From NCBI GenBank assembly GCA_023389055.1, contig JAEWFA010000028.1:1-40092 (forward strand): a DNA stretch of 40,092 nucleotides, written 5' to 3'. This document shows positions 31,799-40,092 of this stretch, in pieces. This DNA comes from Pseudomonadota bacterium (lineage in GTDB: Bacteria; Pseudomonadota; Gammaproteobacteria; Burkholderiales; Burkholderiaceae_E). How positions within the stretch are numbered: position 1 is the stretch's first letter; each line of letters starts with the position of its first letter. Made by a program: the position numbers and the translations under genes. The notes beneath the pieces are model-generated. The model had not been told where the DNA came from, searched no databases, and saw only the letters and a program-made list of their open reading frames with translations.

Positions 31799-33652
31799 TC
31801 ATTCGACCGTCACGCTCTTGGCCAGATTGCGCGGCTTATCGACGTCGGTCCCCCGCACCAGCGCCACGTGATACGCCAGCAACTGCAGCGGCACCACGTG
31901 CAGGATCGGTGACAACAGCCCGGCATGGTCGCCGAGGTTGATGATGTTCACGCCGTCGGTCGGGTCGATGTGGGTGTCGCGGTCGGCGAACACGAAGAGC
32001 TCGCCGCCGCGGGCGCGCACTTCCTGCAGGTTCGACTTCAGCTTCTCGATCAGCGAGTCGTTCGGCGCGACGACGACCACCGGCATGTCGCGATCGACCA
32101 GCGCGAGCGGCCCGTGCTTGAGCTCGCCGGCGGCATACGCCTCGGCGTGGATGTAGGTGATTTCCTTGAGCTTCAGTGCGCCTTCCTGCGCGATCGGGTA
32201 GTGCACGCCGCGGCCGAGGAAGAGGGCGTGCTGCTTCGGCGCGAAGCGGTTCGCCCAGTGGCGCACGGCGTCCTCGCAGCCGAGCACGTGATTCATCGCC
32301 GCAGGCAGGTGGCGCAGTTGCGTGAGCAGCTCCTTCTCCCGGCTCGCCGCCAGGCGCTTGCGCTGGCGCGCGAGCACGAGCGTGAGCACGAAGAGTACGG
32401 TGAGCTGCGTCGTGAAGGCCTTCGTCGACGCGACGCCGATCTCGGGGCCCGCGCGGGTGAGGAAGCGCAGTCGACTCTGGCGCACGAGCGCCGACTCGGG
32501 CACGTTGCAGATCGACAGCGAATCGCGCAGGCCGATCGTCGTGGCGTGTTGCAGCGCGGCCAGCGTGTCGGCGGTTTCGCCCGACTGCGAGACGGTGATC
32601 ACCAGCGTCTTGGGCAGCGCGACCGAATCGCGGTAACGGTATTCGCTGGCGATCTCCACCGATACCGGGATGCCGGCGATCGCCTCAAGCCAGTACTTGG
32701 CGACGAGCCCGGCGTGCCAGCTCGTTCCGCAGGCCAGGATCAGGATGTGCTTCGTGCGTGCGAAAACCTCCTCGGCCTCGGCGCCGAACAGGCGCGCCGA
32801 TACCGACGACGCGCTCGTCACCATCTCCAGCGTGTTCGCGATCGCGCCGGGCTGCTCGAAGATCTCCTTCTGCATGTAGTGCTGGTGATGGCCGAGCTCG
32901 ATCGAGTCGGCCGACAACTGGCTCTCGACGACCGGACGTTGCGCGGGCTTTCCGCTGGCGTCGACGACCGAGTAGCCGTCGGTGCCGATGCGCACGACGT
33001 CGCCGTCCTCGAGATACGCGACGCGGCGCGTGACCTGCAGCAGCGCCGAGGTGTCGGAGGCGAGGAAGTTCTCGCAGCCCTCGGCCGTCGACGCACCCAC
33101 GCCGAGCAGCAGCGGCGAGCCCCTGCGCGAGCCGACGACCGTGTGCGGTTCGCCGACGTGGATCGCGGCGATCGCGTAGGCGCCGTCGAGTTCTTGCACC
33201 GTGCGTTGCATCGCCTCGAAGAGCTTCAGGCCGGAAGCGACGTGACTGTGCAGCAGGTGTGCGATCACCTCGGTGTCGGTGTCGCTGACGAACTCGTAGC
33301 CGGCCTCCAGCAGCCGCGCGCGCAACGCCTCGTGGTTCTCGATGATGCCGTTGTGCACGACCGACACTTCGACGCCGCCGCGCGACGAGAAGTGCGGATG
33401 CGCGTTCTTCTCGGAGACGCCGCCGTGCGTCGCCCAGCGCGTGTGCGCGATGCCGGTGGGGGCGATCGCGCGCATCTCGCGCGCGCGCGCTTCCAGGTCG
33501 GAGACGCGGCCTACCGAGCGTACGCGCTCCATCGCGCCGTTCAGGATGGCGATTCCGGCCGAGTCGTAGCCCCGGTATTCAAGCCTGCGCAGACCCTCGA
33601 TGAGGATCGGAACGACGTTGCGCTGGGCGACTGCCCCGACGATTCCACACAT
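31799..33652 (-). CDS. glmS: Glutamine--fructose-6-phosphate aminotransferase (isomerizing)
   Basis: A 617-aa cytoplasmic enzyme that makes glucosamine-6-phosphate from fructose-6-phosphate and glutamine, the first step to UDP-GlcNAc for peptidoglycan and LPS. The N-terminal glutaminase domain begins MCGIVGAV with catalytic Cys2, and has HTRWATHGGVSEKNAHPHFS and HNGIIENHEALR. Two SIS domains follow (LACGTSWHAGLVAKYWLE; then FLGRGVHYPIAQEGALKLKE), and the ending NLAKSVTVE is the classic GlmS C-terminus. It is 79 bp downstream of glmU on the same strand, the usual glmU-glmS order, and probably shares its transcript. I did not see an upstream glmS ribozyme, which is expected only in Firmicutes. 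Confidence 0.97.
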   Translation of the reverse strand: MCGIVGAVAQRNVVPILIEGLRRLEYRGYDSAGIAILNGAMERVRSVGRVSDLEARAREMRAIAPTGIAHTRWATHGGVSEKNAHPHFSSRGGVEVSVVHNGIIENHEALRARLLEAGYEFVSDTDTEVIAHLLHSHVASGLKLFEAMQRTVQELDGAYAIAAIHVGEPHTVVGSRRGSPLLLGVGASTAEGCENFLASDTSALLQVTRRVAYLEDGDVVRIGTDGYSVVDASGKPAQRPVVESQLSADSIELGHHQHYMQKEIFEQPGAIANTLEMVTSASSVSARLFGAEAEEVFARTKHILILACGTSWHAGLVAKYWLEAIAGIPVSVEIASEYRYRDSVALPKTLVITVSQSGETADTLAALQHATTIGLRDSLSICNVPESALVRQSRLRFLTRAGPEIGVASTKAFTTQLTVLFVLTLVLARQRKRLAASREKELLTQLRHLPAAMNHVLGCEDAVRHWANRFAPKQHALFLGRGVHYPIAQEGALKLKEITYIHAEAYAAGELKHGPLALVDRDMPVVVVAPNDSLIEKLKSNLQEVRARGGELFVFADRDTHIDPTDGVNIINLGDHAGLLSPILHVVPLQLLAYHVALVRGTDVDKPRNLAKSVTVE

Positions 33653-33731
33653 GTTGCCGACTGCTCCTGTGCGCCGCAGCGGCCAGGGGTCGCATTCGAC
33701 CGCCGGACTCGCTCCCGCGCGGGTTTACGCG

Positions 33732-35102
33732 CTATCCGGTCCGCGTCTTCTTCCGCGCCGGACGCTTCCAAGAATCGATCGTCACCTGCTTCGTTCGCGA
33801 CAGCGTCAGGCGTTCGTCGGGCGCGTCGTGCGTGAGCGTCGTGCCCGCGCCGATCGTTGCGCCGCGGCCCACGCGCACCGGCGCGACGAGTTGCGTATCG
33901 CTGCCGATGAAGGCGTCGTCGTCGATCACCGTCTCGTGCTTGTTCACGCCGTCGTAATTGCAGGTGATCGTGCCGGCGCCGATGTTCACGCGCTCGCCGA
34001 TCGAAGCGTCGCCGACGTAGGCGAGGTGGTTCGCCTTCGAACCCGCGCGCATCTTCGTGTTCTTCATCTCGACGAAGTTGCCTACATGCGTTTCGTCGCC
34101 CAGTTCGGTGCCCGGGCGCAGCCGCGCGAAGGGCCCGATGCGCGCCTGCGCGCCGACCACCGCGCCGTCGATGTTCGAGTACGGCAGCACGCGCGTGCCG
34201 GCGCCGATCCGCGCCGAGCGGATCGTGCAGTAGGGCCCGATCTCGACGCCGTCGCCGAGCTCGACCTCGCCCTCGAACACGCAGCCCGCGTCGATGAAGA
34301 CGTCGCGCCCGCAGCGCAGCCGCCCGCGTACGTCCAGGCGCGCCGGGTCGGCCAGCCGCACGCCGTCGTCCTCCATCAGCCGCTCGGCGAGCCGGACCTG
34401 GAAGAGCCGTTCGAGTTGCGCCAGTTGCAGCTTGCTGTTCACGCCGAGCGTCTCCGACACGTGCCCGGGTTGCGCCGATTCGACCCGGACGCCATCGTCG
34501 ACCGCCGACGCGACGACGTCGGTGAGGTAATACTCGCCTTGCGCGTTCTCGTTGCCCAGCGCAGCCAGCCAGCGCTTCAGCGAAGGCGTAGGCGCGACGA
34601 GGATGCCGGTGTTGATCTCGCGAATCGCGCGCTGCGCGGCGTCGGCGTCGCGGTGCTCGACGATGCGCACGATCCGTCCGTCGCGCCGCACGATCCGCCC
34701 GTATCCGGCAGGATCGTCGAGCTCGACCGTGAGCAGCGCGAGCGCGTCGTTTCCGCCGGCCTGCCCGAGGCGATCGAGCGTCTCGGCGCGGATCAGCGGA
34801 ACGTCTCCGTAGAGCACCAGCGTCGGTACGTCGTCGTCCAGCATCGGCGCGGCCTGCTGCACCGCGTGGCCGGTGCCCAGTTGCGGCTCCTGCAGCACCC
34901 AGCGCAGTTCGGCGCCTTCGATCGCCTGGGGCACCGCTTCGCCTCCGTGTCCGTAGACGACGACGATCGTGCGCGGGCCGAGCGCGCGCGCCTGGTCGAC
35001 GACGTGCTGCAGCAACGGCTTGCCGGCGAGGGGGTGCAGAACCTTCGGAAGCGCCGAGCGCATCCGTTTTCCCATCCCTGCGGCGAGGATGACGACGTTC
35101 AC
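33732..35102 (-). CDS. glmU: Bifunctional N-acetylglucosamine-1-P uridyltransferase / GlcN-1-P acetyltransferase
   Basis: A 456-aa cytoplasmic enzyme that acetylates GlcN-1-P and transfers UMP to give UDP-GlcNAc. GTG 35102 with AAGGA 5 bases upstream starts the nucleotidyltransferase domain: VVILAAGMGKRMRSALPKVL and TLVLYGDVPLI (metal-binding Asp), then VNSKLQLAQLERLFQ at the end of it. The C-terminal half is a left-handed beta helix with hexapeptide repeats, including NFVEMKNTKMRAGSKANHLA, the acetyltransferase catalytic region (His in KANHLAYVGD), and GAGTITCNYDGVNKH. Length is standard. It lies between the sodium:solute symporter gene and glmS; in the 120-bp gap upstream, a short hairpin (CCCGA and TCGGG, 35169-35185) may end symporter transcription. 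Confidence 0.97.
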   Translation of the reverse strand: MNVVILAAGMGKRMRSALPKVLHPLAGKPLLQHVVDQARALGPRTIVVVYGHGGEAVPQAIEGAELRWVLQEPQLGTGHAVQQAAPMLDDDVPTLVLYGDVPLIRAETLDRLGQAGGNDALALLTVELDDPAGYGRIVRRDGRIVRIVEHRDADAAQRAIREINTGILVAPTPSLKRWLAALGNENAQGEYYLTDVVASAVDDGVRVESAQPGHVSETLGVNSKLQLAQLERLFQVRLAERLMEDDGVRLADPARLDVRGRLRCGRDVFIDAGCVFEGEVELGDGVEIGPYCTIRSARIGAGTRVLPYSNIDGAVVGAQARIGPFARLRPGTELGDETHVGNFVEMKNTKMRAGSKANHLAYVGDASIGERVNIGAGTITCNYDGVNKHETVIDDDAFIGSDTQLVAPVRVGRGATIGAGTTLTHDAPDERLTLSRTKQVTIDSWKRPARKKTRTG

Positions 35103-35222
35103 GTTTTCCTTGTGTTTTCAGTTACTTGCAGCGCTCGGCGGGCGCTTGTCGAAAAGCTTAACACGCGGCCCGACACGGTATCGGGCACAACGGGAATAGG
35201 GCCGACCGCCAGGATTTCGATG

Positions 35223-36680
35223 TCAGTGGGCGATTTTCCCGCGCACGGCATCCGGATGTCCGGCGCCGCCGGCGATGCGCGGCGCAAGCGAGCCGAAGAC
35301 CATTCCGAAGATCGACGCAGCCAATCCGACGAACTGCGGCGGGATCAGCGCATCGGGCGCGCTGAGCTCCGAGATGCCCCAAGCCACCAGTCCGAAGATG
35401 ACCGACATCATCGCCCCCTGCGGGGTGGCCCGGCGCCAGAACAGACCGAAGGCGAGCGGCGTGAACGCCGCGACGAGCGTCACCTTGTAGGCGTTCTGCA
35501 CCATCTGGAACATCGACGACTCGCTGTTCAGCGCGAACAGCATCACGCACAGCGCGAAGATCACCAATACCATCCGCAGCATGACGAGCATCTGCTTGTC
35601 GCCGATGCGCCTGCCCAGCAGCGGGCGCAGCACGTTCTCGGTGAACACCGCGGTGGGCGCGAGCAGCGCTCCGCTGGCGGTGGACAGGATCGCCGACAGC
35701 AGCGCGCCGAAGAACATCACCTGCGCGAACATGGGCGTCTGGGTCAGGATCAGTTGCGGCAGGATCAACTGGAAGTCCAGGCTGTCGTCGGCGAGGATCA
35801 TCCGCACCTTCTCGGGCTCGATCAGCAGCGCCGACACCGCGATGAACATCGGCACGAACGCGAACAACAGGTAGAAGGTGCCCCCGAGCAGCGTGCCGCG
35901 CACGGCGGTGTCCTCGGTCTTCGCCGAAGTCACGCGCTGGAACACGTCCTGCTGCGCGATCGAACCGATCGCCATCGTCGCCCACGCTGCGATGAACGCG
36001 ATCCACTCCTTCAGGTTCGCATTCGGCCAGAACGAGAGCTTGCCTTCGCGCACCGCTGCGTCCCAGACCGCTCCGAAGCCGCCCGCCATTCCGCCGAGCA
36101 GCGCGGCGATGTAGAGCAGCCCAGCGATGATGATCACCGTCTGGAACAGGTCGGTGAAGGCCACCGACCACATGCCGCCGAACAGCGTGTAGACGAGTAC
36201 CACCGCCGCGCCGAGCACGATCCCCTGCGACAGCGGAATCGACCCGCCCGACAACGTGTTGAAGACGATGCCCAGTGCGACCATCTGCGCCGACGTCCAG
36301 CCGAGGTACGACATCGTGATCGCCAGCCCGGTGCCGATCTCGACGGTGCGGTTGTAGCGCTTGCGGTAGAAGTCGCCGATCGTCAGCAACTCCATCCGGT
36401 AGAACGGCCGCGCGAAGACGAGCGCGACGATGATCAGGCAGAACGCGGCGCCGAAGGGATCGGCGACGACGCCTCCGAGGCCTTCGCGCAGGAAGGTGGA
36501 CGAGACGCCGAGCACGGTCTCGGCGCCGAACCAGGTGGCGAACACGGTCGCCATGTTCATGTACAGCGGCAGGCTGCGTCCGGCGACCAGGTAGTCCTTC
36601 GAGCTCTTGACGCGTTGCGCCGCGTACAGGCCGATGCCGACCGTCACGGCCAGATAGATCATCACCAGCGTGGTCAACAT
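35223..36680 (-). CDS. Sodium:solute symporter family (SSS) permease
   Basis: A 485-aa protein with about 13 helices. ATG 36680 gives MLTTLVMIYLAVTVGIGLYA; longer in-frame starts run into the ubiB 3' end and are rejected. Family landmarks are KSSKDYLVAGRSLPLYMNMA (the Y-x-x-G-R loop), TWFGAETVLGVSSTFLREGL, a helix with AITMSYLGWTSAQMVALGIV, and the sodium-site stretch AILSTASGALLAPTAVF (helix 8). The SSS family couples Na+ to uptake of proline, pantothenate, acetate or sugars. The sequence does not settle the substrate. It begins 70 bp after ubiB ends, so the two may be transcribed together. Confidence 0.92.
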   Translation of the reverse strand: MLTTLVMIYLAVTVGIGLYAAQRVKSSKDYLVAGRSLPLYMNMATVFATWFGAETVLGVSSTFLREGLGGVVADPFGAAFCLIIVALVFARPFYRMELLTIGDFYRKRYNRTVEIGTGLAITMSYLGWTSAQMVALGIVFNTLSGGSIPLSQGIVLGAAVVLVYTLFGGMWSVAFTDLFQTVIIIAGLLYIAALLGGMAGGFGAVWDAAVREGKLSFWPNANLKEWIAFIAAWATMAIGSIAQQDVFQRVTSAKTEDTAVRGTLLGGTFYLLFAFVPMFIAVSALLIEPEKVRMILADDSLDFQLILPQLILTQTPMFAQVMFFGALLSAILSTASGALLAPTAVFTENVLRPLLGRRIGDKQMLVMLRMVLVIFALCVMLFALNSESSMFQMVQNAYKVTLVAAFTPLAFGLFWRRATPQGAMMSVIFGLVAWGISELSAPDALIPPQFVGLAASIFGMVFGSLAPRIAGGAGHPDAVRGKIAH

Positions 36681-36750
36681 CGGCTCAGTCGCTGATTTCG
36701 AGGGCGCGAAACCATACCCGATTTTGCCGGCGGACGTGTCGCGCGGGGCG

Positions 36751-38307
36751 CTATGCGAACCAACGGATCGCCTCGACGGCGACGAGCGCGACGACCAGCA
36801 GCGCGAGCGCGGCGATCCAGCGCCGCATGTCGCGCTGCTCGCGCACCAGCAACTCGAGCGCGCGGGTGAGCGGGTCGGCCTGCGGATGCGCCTGGCGTGC
36901 CAGCGCCTGGTGTGCCAGCCGCGGCAGTTCCGGCAGCATCCGGCTCCAGTGCGTCGCCTCGACCCGCACGCGCTCGAGCAGGCCGGCAAAGCCGATCTGC
37001 TCCTGCATCCAGCGCTCGAGGATCGGCTTGGCAGTCACCCAGAGATCGAGCTCGGGGTCGAGCTGGCGACCCAGCCCTTCGATGTTCAGCAGCGTCTTCT
37101 GCAGCAGCACGAGCTGCGGCTGGATCTCGACGTTGAAGCGGCGCGACGCCTGGAACAGTCGCAGCAGCACCAGGCCGAGCGAGATCTCCTTGAGCGGCCG
37201 ATCGAAGAACGGCTCGCAGCACGCTCGCACCGCGCCGGCGAGGTCCTCGACGCGCGTGTCGGGCGGCACCCACCCCGACTCGACATGCAGCTCGGCCACC
37301 CGGCGGTAGTCGCGCCGGAAGAAGGCGAGGAAGTTCTGCGCGAGGTAGTCCTTGTCGAACTCGGAGAGCGTGCCGACGATGCCGAAGTCGAGCGCGATGT
37401 AGCGATTGAAGTCCTCGGGCGAGTCGCCGACGAGGATGTTTCCCGGGTGCATGTCGGCGTGGAAGAAGCCGTGGCGGAACACCTGCGTGAAGAAGATCTC
37501 CACGCCCTCGCGCGACAGCCGCTTCAGGTCGATGCCCCTCTCGCGCATGCGCTCGATCTGGCTGATCGGGATGCCGCGCATGCGCTCCATCGTCAGCACG
37601 TTGGTGGCGCACCAGTCCCAGTGGATCTCCGGCACGCGCAGCAGTTGCGAACCCTCGAAGTTGCGACGCAACTGGTTCGCGTTGGCGCCCTCGCGGATCA
37701 GGTCGAGCTCGTCGTGCAGATAGGTGTCGAACTCGTCGATGACGTCGAGCGGTCGCAGCCGACGGGCGTCGGCGGACACGCGCACCAGCAGTCCGCCGGC
37801 GGTGCGCAGCAACTCGAGGTCGCGATCGATGACTGCCGCCATCCCCGGACGCACGACCTTGACGGCGACCTCCCTTCCGTCCTTCAGCCTCGCCAGGTGC
37901 ACCTGGGCGATCGACGCCGAGGCGACCGGCTCGCGTTCGAACACGTCGAACAGCGCGTCGATCGGGCGCCGCAGGCCGCGCTCGATCTCGCGGATCGCCA
38001 GCGCGCCGGGAAAGGGAGGCACGCGGTCCTGCAGCAGTGCCAACTCGTCGGCGATTTCGGCACTGAGCAGGTCGCGCCGCGTCGAGAGCACCTGCCCGAA
38101 CTTCACGAAGATCGGTCCGAGGCTCTCGAGCGCCTGGCGCAGCCGCGCGCCGGCCGGCGCATCGAGCCGGCGGCCGAAACGCAGCACGCGGCCGGCGGTC
38201 AGCGCCCAGCGCGACCCGGTCGTCGCGGCCGCACCGGAGACGGCGATCTCGTCGAGTCCGTAGCGCCAGGCGACGAAGAGGATCCGGATGAGGCGGGTGA
38301 TGCGCAA
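36751..38307 (-). CDS. ubiB: UbiB, ABC1/AarF-type kinase-like ubiquinone biosynthesis protein
   Basis: A 518-aa protein of the UbiB family, needed for aerobic ubiquinone biosynthesis. It carries the ABC1 core: KFGQ in PIFVKFGQVLSTRRDLLSAE (the K-x-G-Q motif at 69-72), ASASIAQVHLARLKDG, the AVKVVRPG Lys region, GFFHADMHPGNILV and ALDFGIVG (HxDxHPGN and DFG-like). One or two C-terminal helices (about 495-516) anchor it. The family has ATPase activity in vitro. The start is taken as TTG 38307; no convincing Shine-Dalgarno sequence was found, but the N-terminus MRITRLIRILFVAWRYGLDE fits the family. It is divergent from the second TRAP operon. Confidence 0.95.
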   Translation of the reverse strand: MRITRLIRILFVAWRYGLDEIAVSGAAATTGSRWALTAGRVLRFGRRLDAPAGARLRQALESLGPIFVKFGQVLSTRRDLLSAEIADELALLQDRVPPFPGALAIREIERGLRRPIDALFDVFEREPVASASIAQVHLARLKDGREVAVKVVRPGMAAVIDRDLELLRTAGGLLVRVSADARRLRPLDVIDEFDTYLHDELDLIREGANANQLRRNFEGSQLLRVPEIHWDWCATNVLTMERMRGIPISQIERMRERGIDLKRLSREGVEIFFTQVFRHGFFHADMHPGNILVGDSPEDFNRYIALDFGIVGTLSEFDKDYLAQNFLAFFRRDYRRVAELHVESGWVPPDTRVEDLAGAVRACCEPFFDRPLKEISLGLVLLRLFQASRRFNVEIQPQLVLLQKTLLNIEGLGRQLDPELDLWVTAKPILERWMQEQIGFAGLLERVRVEATHWSRMLPELPRLAHQALARQAHPQADPLTRALELLVREQRDMRRWIAALALLVVALVAVEAIRWFA

Positions 38308-38374
38308 GACGTGCGGAGGTTCCGGAAGGGGATGCGGGCCGGCGCGAACGCGCCATTCTATCTACCGCAGGCGC

Positions 38375-38391
38375 AACCGCCGATTGCGGTT
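38375..38391. promoter_or_regulatory. 17-bp inverted repeat upstream of second TRAP operon
   Basis: AACCGC and GCGGTT flank CGATT, a perfect 6-5-6 dyad in the 159-bp divergent gap between ubiB and dctP. A second perfect dyad, GGCGCG AA CGCGCC, is at 38341-38354. A weak promoter-like pair, TGGACG and TAGATT spaced by 18 bases, lies at about 38411-38440. The first dyad would sit upstream of this promoter, where an activator or repressor could bind. No regulator gene is adjacent. Confidence 0.35.
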
Positions 38392-38466
38392 CCCGGGTTT
38401 CCCCGTGACTGGACGAAAGCGAAGCCGAGGCACTAGATTTCGGGGCACCCCACGAAGGAGACATTC

Positions 38467-39504
38467 ATGCAGCCATCCCGTCGTCGCGTCGTCGCCGGCG
38501 CAGCAGGGGCCGCCGCCGTCGGTGCCTTTCCGGCCATCGTGTGCGCGCAGCCGAAGGTGCAACTCAAGCTCAGCCACTACCTGCCTGCGTCGCACGGGCT
38601 GCACACCGACTTCATGGAGCCGTGGGCGCGCGAACTCGAGGCGAAGACGCAGGGTGCGGTGACCGTGCAGGTCTCGCCGGGTACTTCGTCGCTCGGGCAG
38701 GCACAGAACCAGCTCGACCAGGTTCGAAACGGCGTCGTCGACATCGCTTTCGGGCTGTGCGGCCTGCCGCGCGGGCGCATGACGCGCAGCACGATCGTCG
38801 AGATGCCGCTGCTGGTGCGCAAGGCGGAGGCGGGCTCGCGCGCCTTGTGGAATCTCTACCCGAAGATGCTCGGCCCCGACTACCAGGGCCTGAAGCCGTT
38901 GCTGCTGATGACGCACAACGGCGGGCATTTCCACACGCGGGAGAAGCGCGTCGTGATGCCGGACGACCTGCGCGGGCTGCGCATCCGCACGCCGTCGCCG
39001 ACGATCTCGATGATGCTCGAGTTCCTCGGGGCGAGCCCGGTCGGCATGCCGCCGGCGCAGGTGTACGAGAGCCTGCAGCGCGGCGTACTCGACGGCGCGT
39101 GCTTTCCGTGGGACCCGGTGCGCGCGTTCAAGCTCGGCGAAGTCACGAAGCACCACTGCGAGGCCTACGTCTATACGGCTGCATTCTGGTTCGCGATGAG
39201 CGAGCGAAAGTACAAGGCGCTGCCGGCCGACGTGCGCAAGGTCGTCGACCAGATCTCCGGCGAGGCGCTGCTGTCCAAAGTGCAGGGCTGGTGGGACAAG
39301 TGGGATGCGGCCGGCAGGGCGACGGCCGTCGAGCGCGGCAACGAAATCGTCACGCTCACCGACGAGCAGCGCGGCCAGTGGGGCGCGCGGCTCACGCAGA
39401 TGTTCAACAAGGCGATGCAGGACTTCGAGAAGCAGGGCGTCGGCGACGCGCGCGACATCTACATCGCGATGCAGCGCGAGGTGTCGAAGGTCGAGAAGGC
39501 CTGA
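38467..39504 (+). CDS. TRAP transporter substrate-binding protein (DctP family), second system
   Basis: A 345-aa periplasmic binding protein. ATG 38467 has AAGGAGA about 6 bases upstream. The signal RRRVVAGAAGAAAVGAFPAI is preceded by a twin Arg (Tat-like), with probable cleavage after CAQ. The mature domain shows KLSHYLPASHGLHTDFMEPW and AQNQLDQVRNGVVDIAFGL, then DLRGLRIRTPSPTISMMLEF (the conserved ligand-binding Arg region) and SLQRGVLDGACFPWDPVRAF. The likely ligands are carboxylic acids such as C4-dicarboxylates or aromatic acids, but the type differs from the first TRAP binding protein, so the two systems probably have different substrates. The small permease gene begins 5 bases after its stop. 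Confidence 0.93.
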   Translation: MQPSRRRVVAGAAGAAAVGAFPAIVCAQPKVQLKLSHYLPASHGLHTDFMEPWARELEAKTQGAVTVQVSPGTSSLGQAQNQLDQVRNGVVDIAFGLCGLPRGRMTRSTIVEMPLLVRKAEAGSRALWNLYPKMLGPDYQGLKPLLLMTHNGGHFHTREKRVVMPDDLRGLRIRTPSPTISMMLEFLGASPVGMPPAQVYESLQRGVLDGACFPWDPVRAFKLGEVTKHHCEAYVYTAAFWFAMSERKYKALPADVRKVVDQISGEALLSKVQGWWDKWDAAGRATAVERGNEIVTLTDEQRGQWGARLTQMFNKAMQDFEKQGVGDARDIYIAMQREVSKVEKA

Positions 39505-39509
39505 TTCGC

Positions 39510-39992
39510 GTGCCGGCGCGGCTCGAATCGCTGCTTCGCGGCTTCTGCCGCGCCTGCGCGGGGATCGGCGTGGCGATCCTGATCGCCTGCGCGCTGCTCA
39601 CCGTCGCCGATGTCGTGCTGCGGCGGGTGCGCGGCGAGGCCATCCCCGGCATGGTCGACCTCACGCAGCTGATGGTGATGACCGGGGTCTTCCTGTGCAT
39701 CCCGTACGTCTTCGAGCAGCGCGCGAACGTCGAGGTCGAGCTCGTGCACGAGCGACTTCCGGCATCGATGCAGCGGGCGTTGTCGCTGCTGTGGTCGGTC
39801 GTCTCGGCGCTCTTTCTCGTGGCGATCGCCTGGTACGCCGCGATCGCCGCCAGTCAGGTGCTCGAGTACGGGGATCGCTCGCCGACGGTGGCGATTCCGA
39901 TGATCTGGTACTGGGCGCCGATCCTGTTCGGGACGATCGTGTCAGCGTTCGTCTGCGTGGTGCAGATCGCGCGCGGCGGCGGGCGCGGATGA
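39510..39992 (+). CDS. TRAP transporter small permease (DctQ family), second system
   Basis: A 160-aa, four-helix protein of normal DctQ length, in contrast to the fused version of the first operon. It shows LTVADVVLRRVRGEAIPGMV and DLTQLMVMTGVFLCIPYVFE, then RANVEVELVHERLPASMQRA, all family-typical. GTG 39510 follows the binding-protein stop by 5 bases, with AAGG about 10 bases before it. The subunit forms the membrane complex with a DctM large permease. The stop overlaps an ATG at 39989, but the sequence there does not look like DctM. Confidence 0.9.
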   Translation: MPARLESLLRGFCRACAGIGVAILIACALLTVADVVLRRVRGEAIPGMVDLTQLMVMTGVFLCIPYVFEQRANVEVELVHERLPASMQRALSLLWSVVSALFLVAIAWYAAIAASQVLEYGDRSPTVAIPMIWYWAPILFGTIVSAFVCVVQIARGGGRG

Positions 39993-40092
39993 CGTCTTCG
40001 TGCACAGCGCCTGTCGGGCGGTCGCGGCAGGCGGCAGCGGGCCGGTGGGGCGCGCCGTCGGCGGGCATCGCGGCGGCTGCGGGCGCCGTAAC
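39989..40092 (+). CDS. Start of an unidentified gene (partial)
   Basis: ATGA overlap with the small permease (ATG 39989) opens a frame to the window edge, giving MTSSCTAPVGRSRQAAAG and further Ala/Gly-rich sequence, about 34 codons. Translational coupling supports a gene here, and in a TRAP operon the large permease DctM is expected. However, this sequence is not hydrophobic like a DctM N-terminus, and neither other forward frame looks better. It may be an unusual N-terminal extension, a different gene, or chance. Function is not assigned. Confidence 0.3.
   Translation, partial: MTSSCTAPVGRSRQAAAGRWGAPSAGIAAAAGAV

Noticed and set aside
33600..36695. A 1031-codon forward frame opposite glmU and the symporter
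   Set aside because: Antisense shadow; both minus-strand genes are complete and recognisable.
1..40092. CRISPR array, prophage, insertion sequence, tRNA or rRNA
   Set aside because: No regularly spaced repeats of 24-40 bp, transposase or integrase motifs, terminal inverted repeats or RNA gene signatures were seen on either strand.

Overview
The window is a GC-rich chromosomal segment with dense GTG/TTG start use and short intergenic gaps. Several features point to a denitrifying, aerobic/facultative betaproteobacterium, most likely of the order Burkholderiales: the NosR C-terminus, an NnrS gene behind an NsrR-like operator, PCu(A)C/DUF2946 copper proteins, two TRAP systems, UbiB and a 3-oxoadipyl-CoA thiolase. 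This is inferred from gene content; there is no rRNA or other taxonomic marker. I saw no tRNA, rRNA, CRISPR array, transposase, integrase or phage gene.

Layout. 1-2.2 kb: the end of nosR, an AmpG-like MFS permease and a convergent VOC-fold protein. 2.4-6.1 kb: a complete TRAP transporter whose small permease carries an unusual N-terminal TM2-like and coiled-coil extension. 6.2-8.9 kb: 3-oxoadipyl-CoA thiolase, Hsp20 with a sigma-32-like promoter, a CopZ-type chaperone, and a DUF302-like protein. 9.0-12.9 kb (minus strand): MFS_3 exporter, DUF2946, PCu(A)C and NnrS, a possible copper/nitric-oxide operon with a 41-bp dyad containing an NsrR-like operator in front of nnrS. 13.1-17.5 kb: a frameshifted FMN reductase, a Lipoprotein_15-type lipoprotein, an EamA permease, DUF488, a cupin, and a sterol-desaturase-family protein whose 3' end runs into a 20-bp tandem repeat. 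17.6-25.8 kb: pirin, an FtsH-family protease, a GloB-like hydrolase, a TetR regulator, a P2-type cation ATPase, a 56-aa membrane protein and a divergent pyrophosphatase. 25.8-30.7 kb (minus strand): an MddA-like methyltransferase, a single-chain alpha/beta-hydrolase/glycosyltransferase fusion, its TetR regulator with recognisable promoter and operator, and a glutathionyl-hydroquinone reductase. 31.0-31.8 kb: a small secreted protein and a broken PEP-CTERM gene. 31.8-38.3 kb (minus strand): glmS, glmU, a sodium:solute symporter and ubiB. 38.5-40.1 kb: the start of a second TRAP operon.

Most genes are conserved housekeeping, transport or stress functions. The parts that best repay attention are the TetR/hydrolase-glycosyltransferase unit (26.8-29.7 kb), the NsrR-like dyad (10.23-10.27 kb), the TM2-coiled-coil-DctQ fusion (3.6-4.7 kb), the ATPase/small-membrane-protein/pyrophosphatase unit (22.2-25.8 kb), and the frameshift at about 13.27 kb. 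All family assignments were made by reading translated sequence and motifs without database searches.
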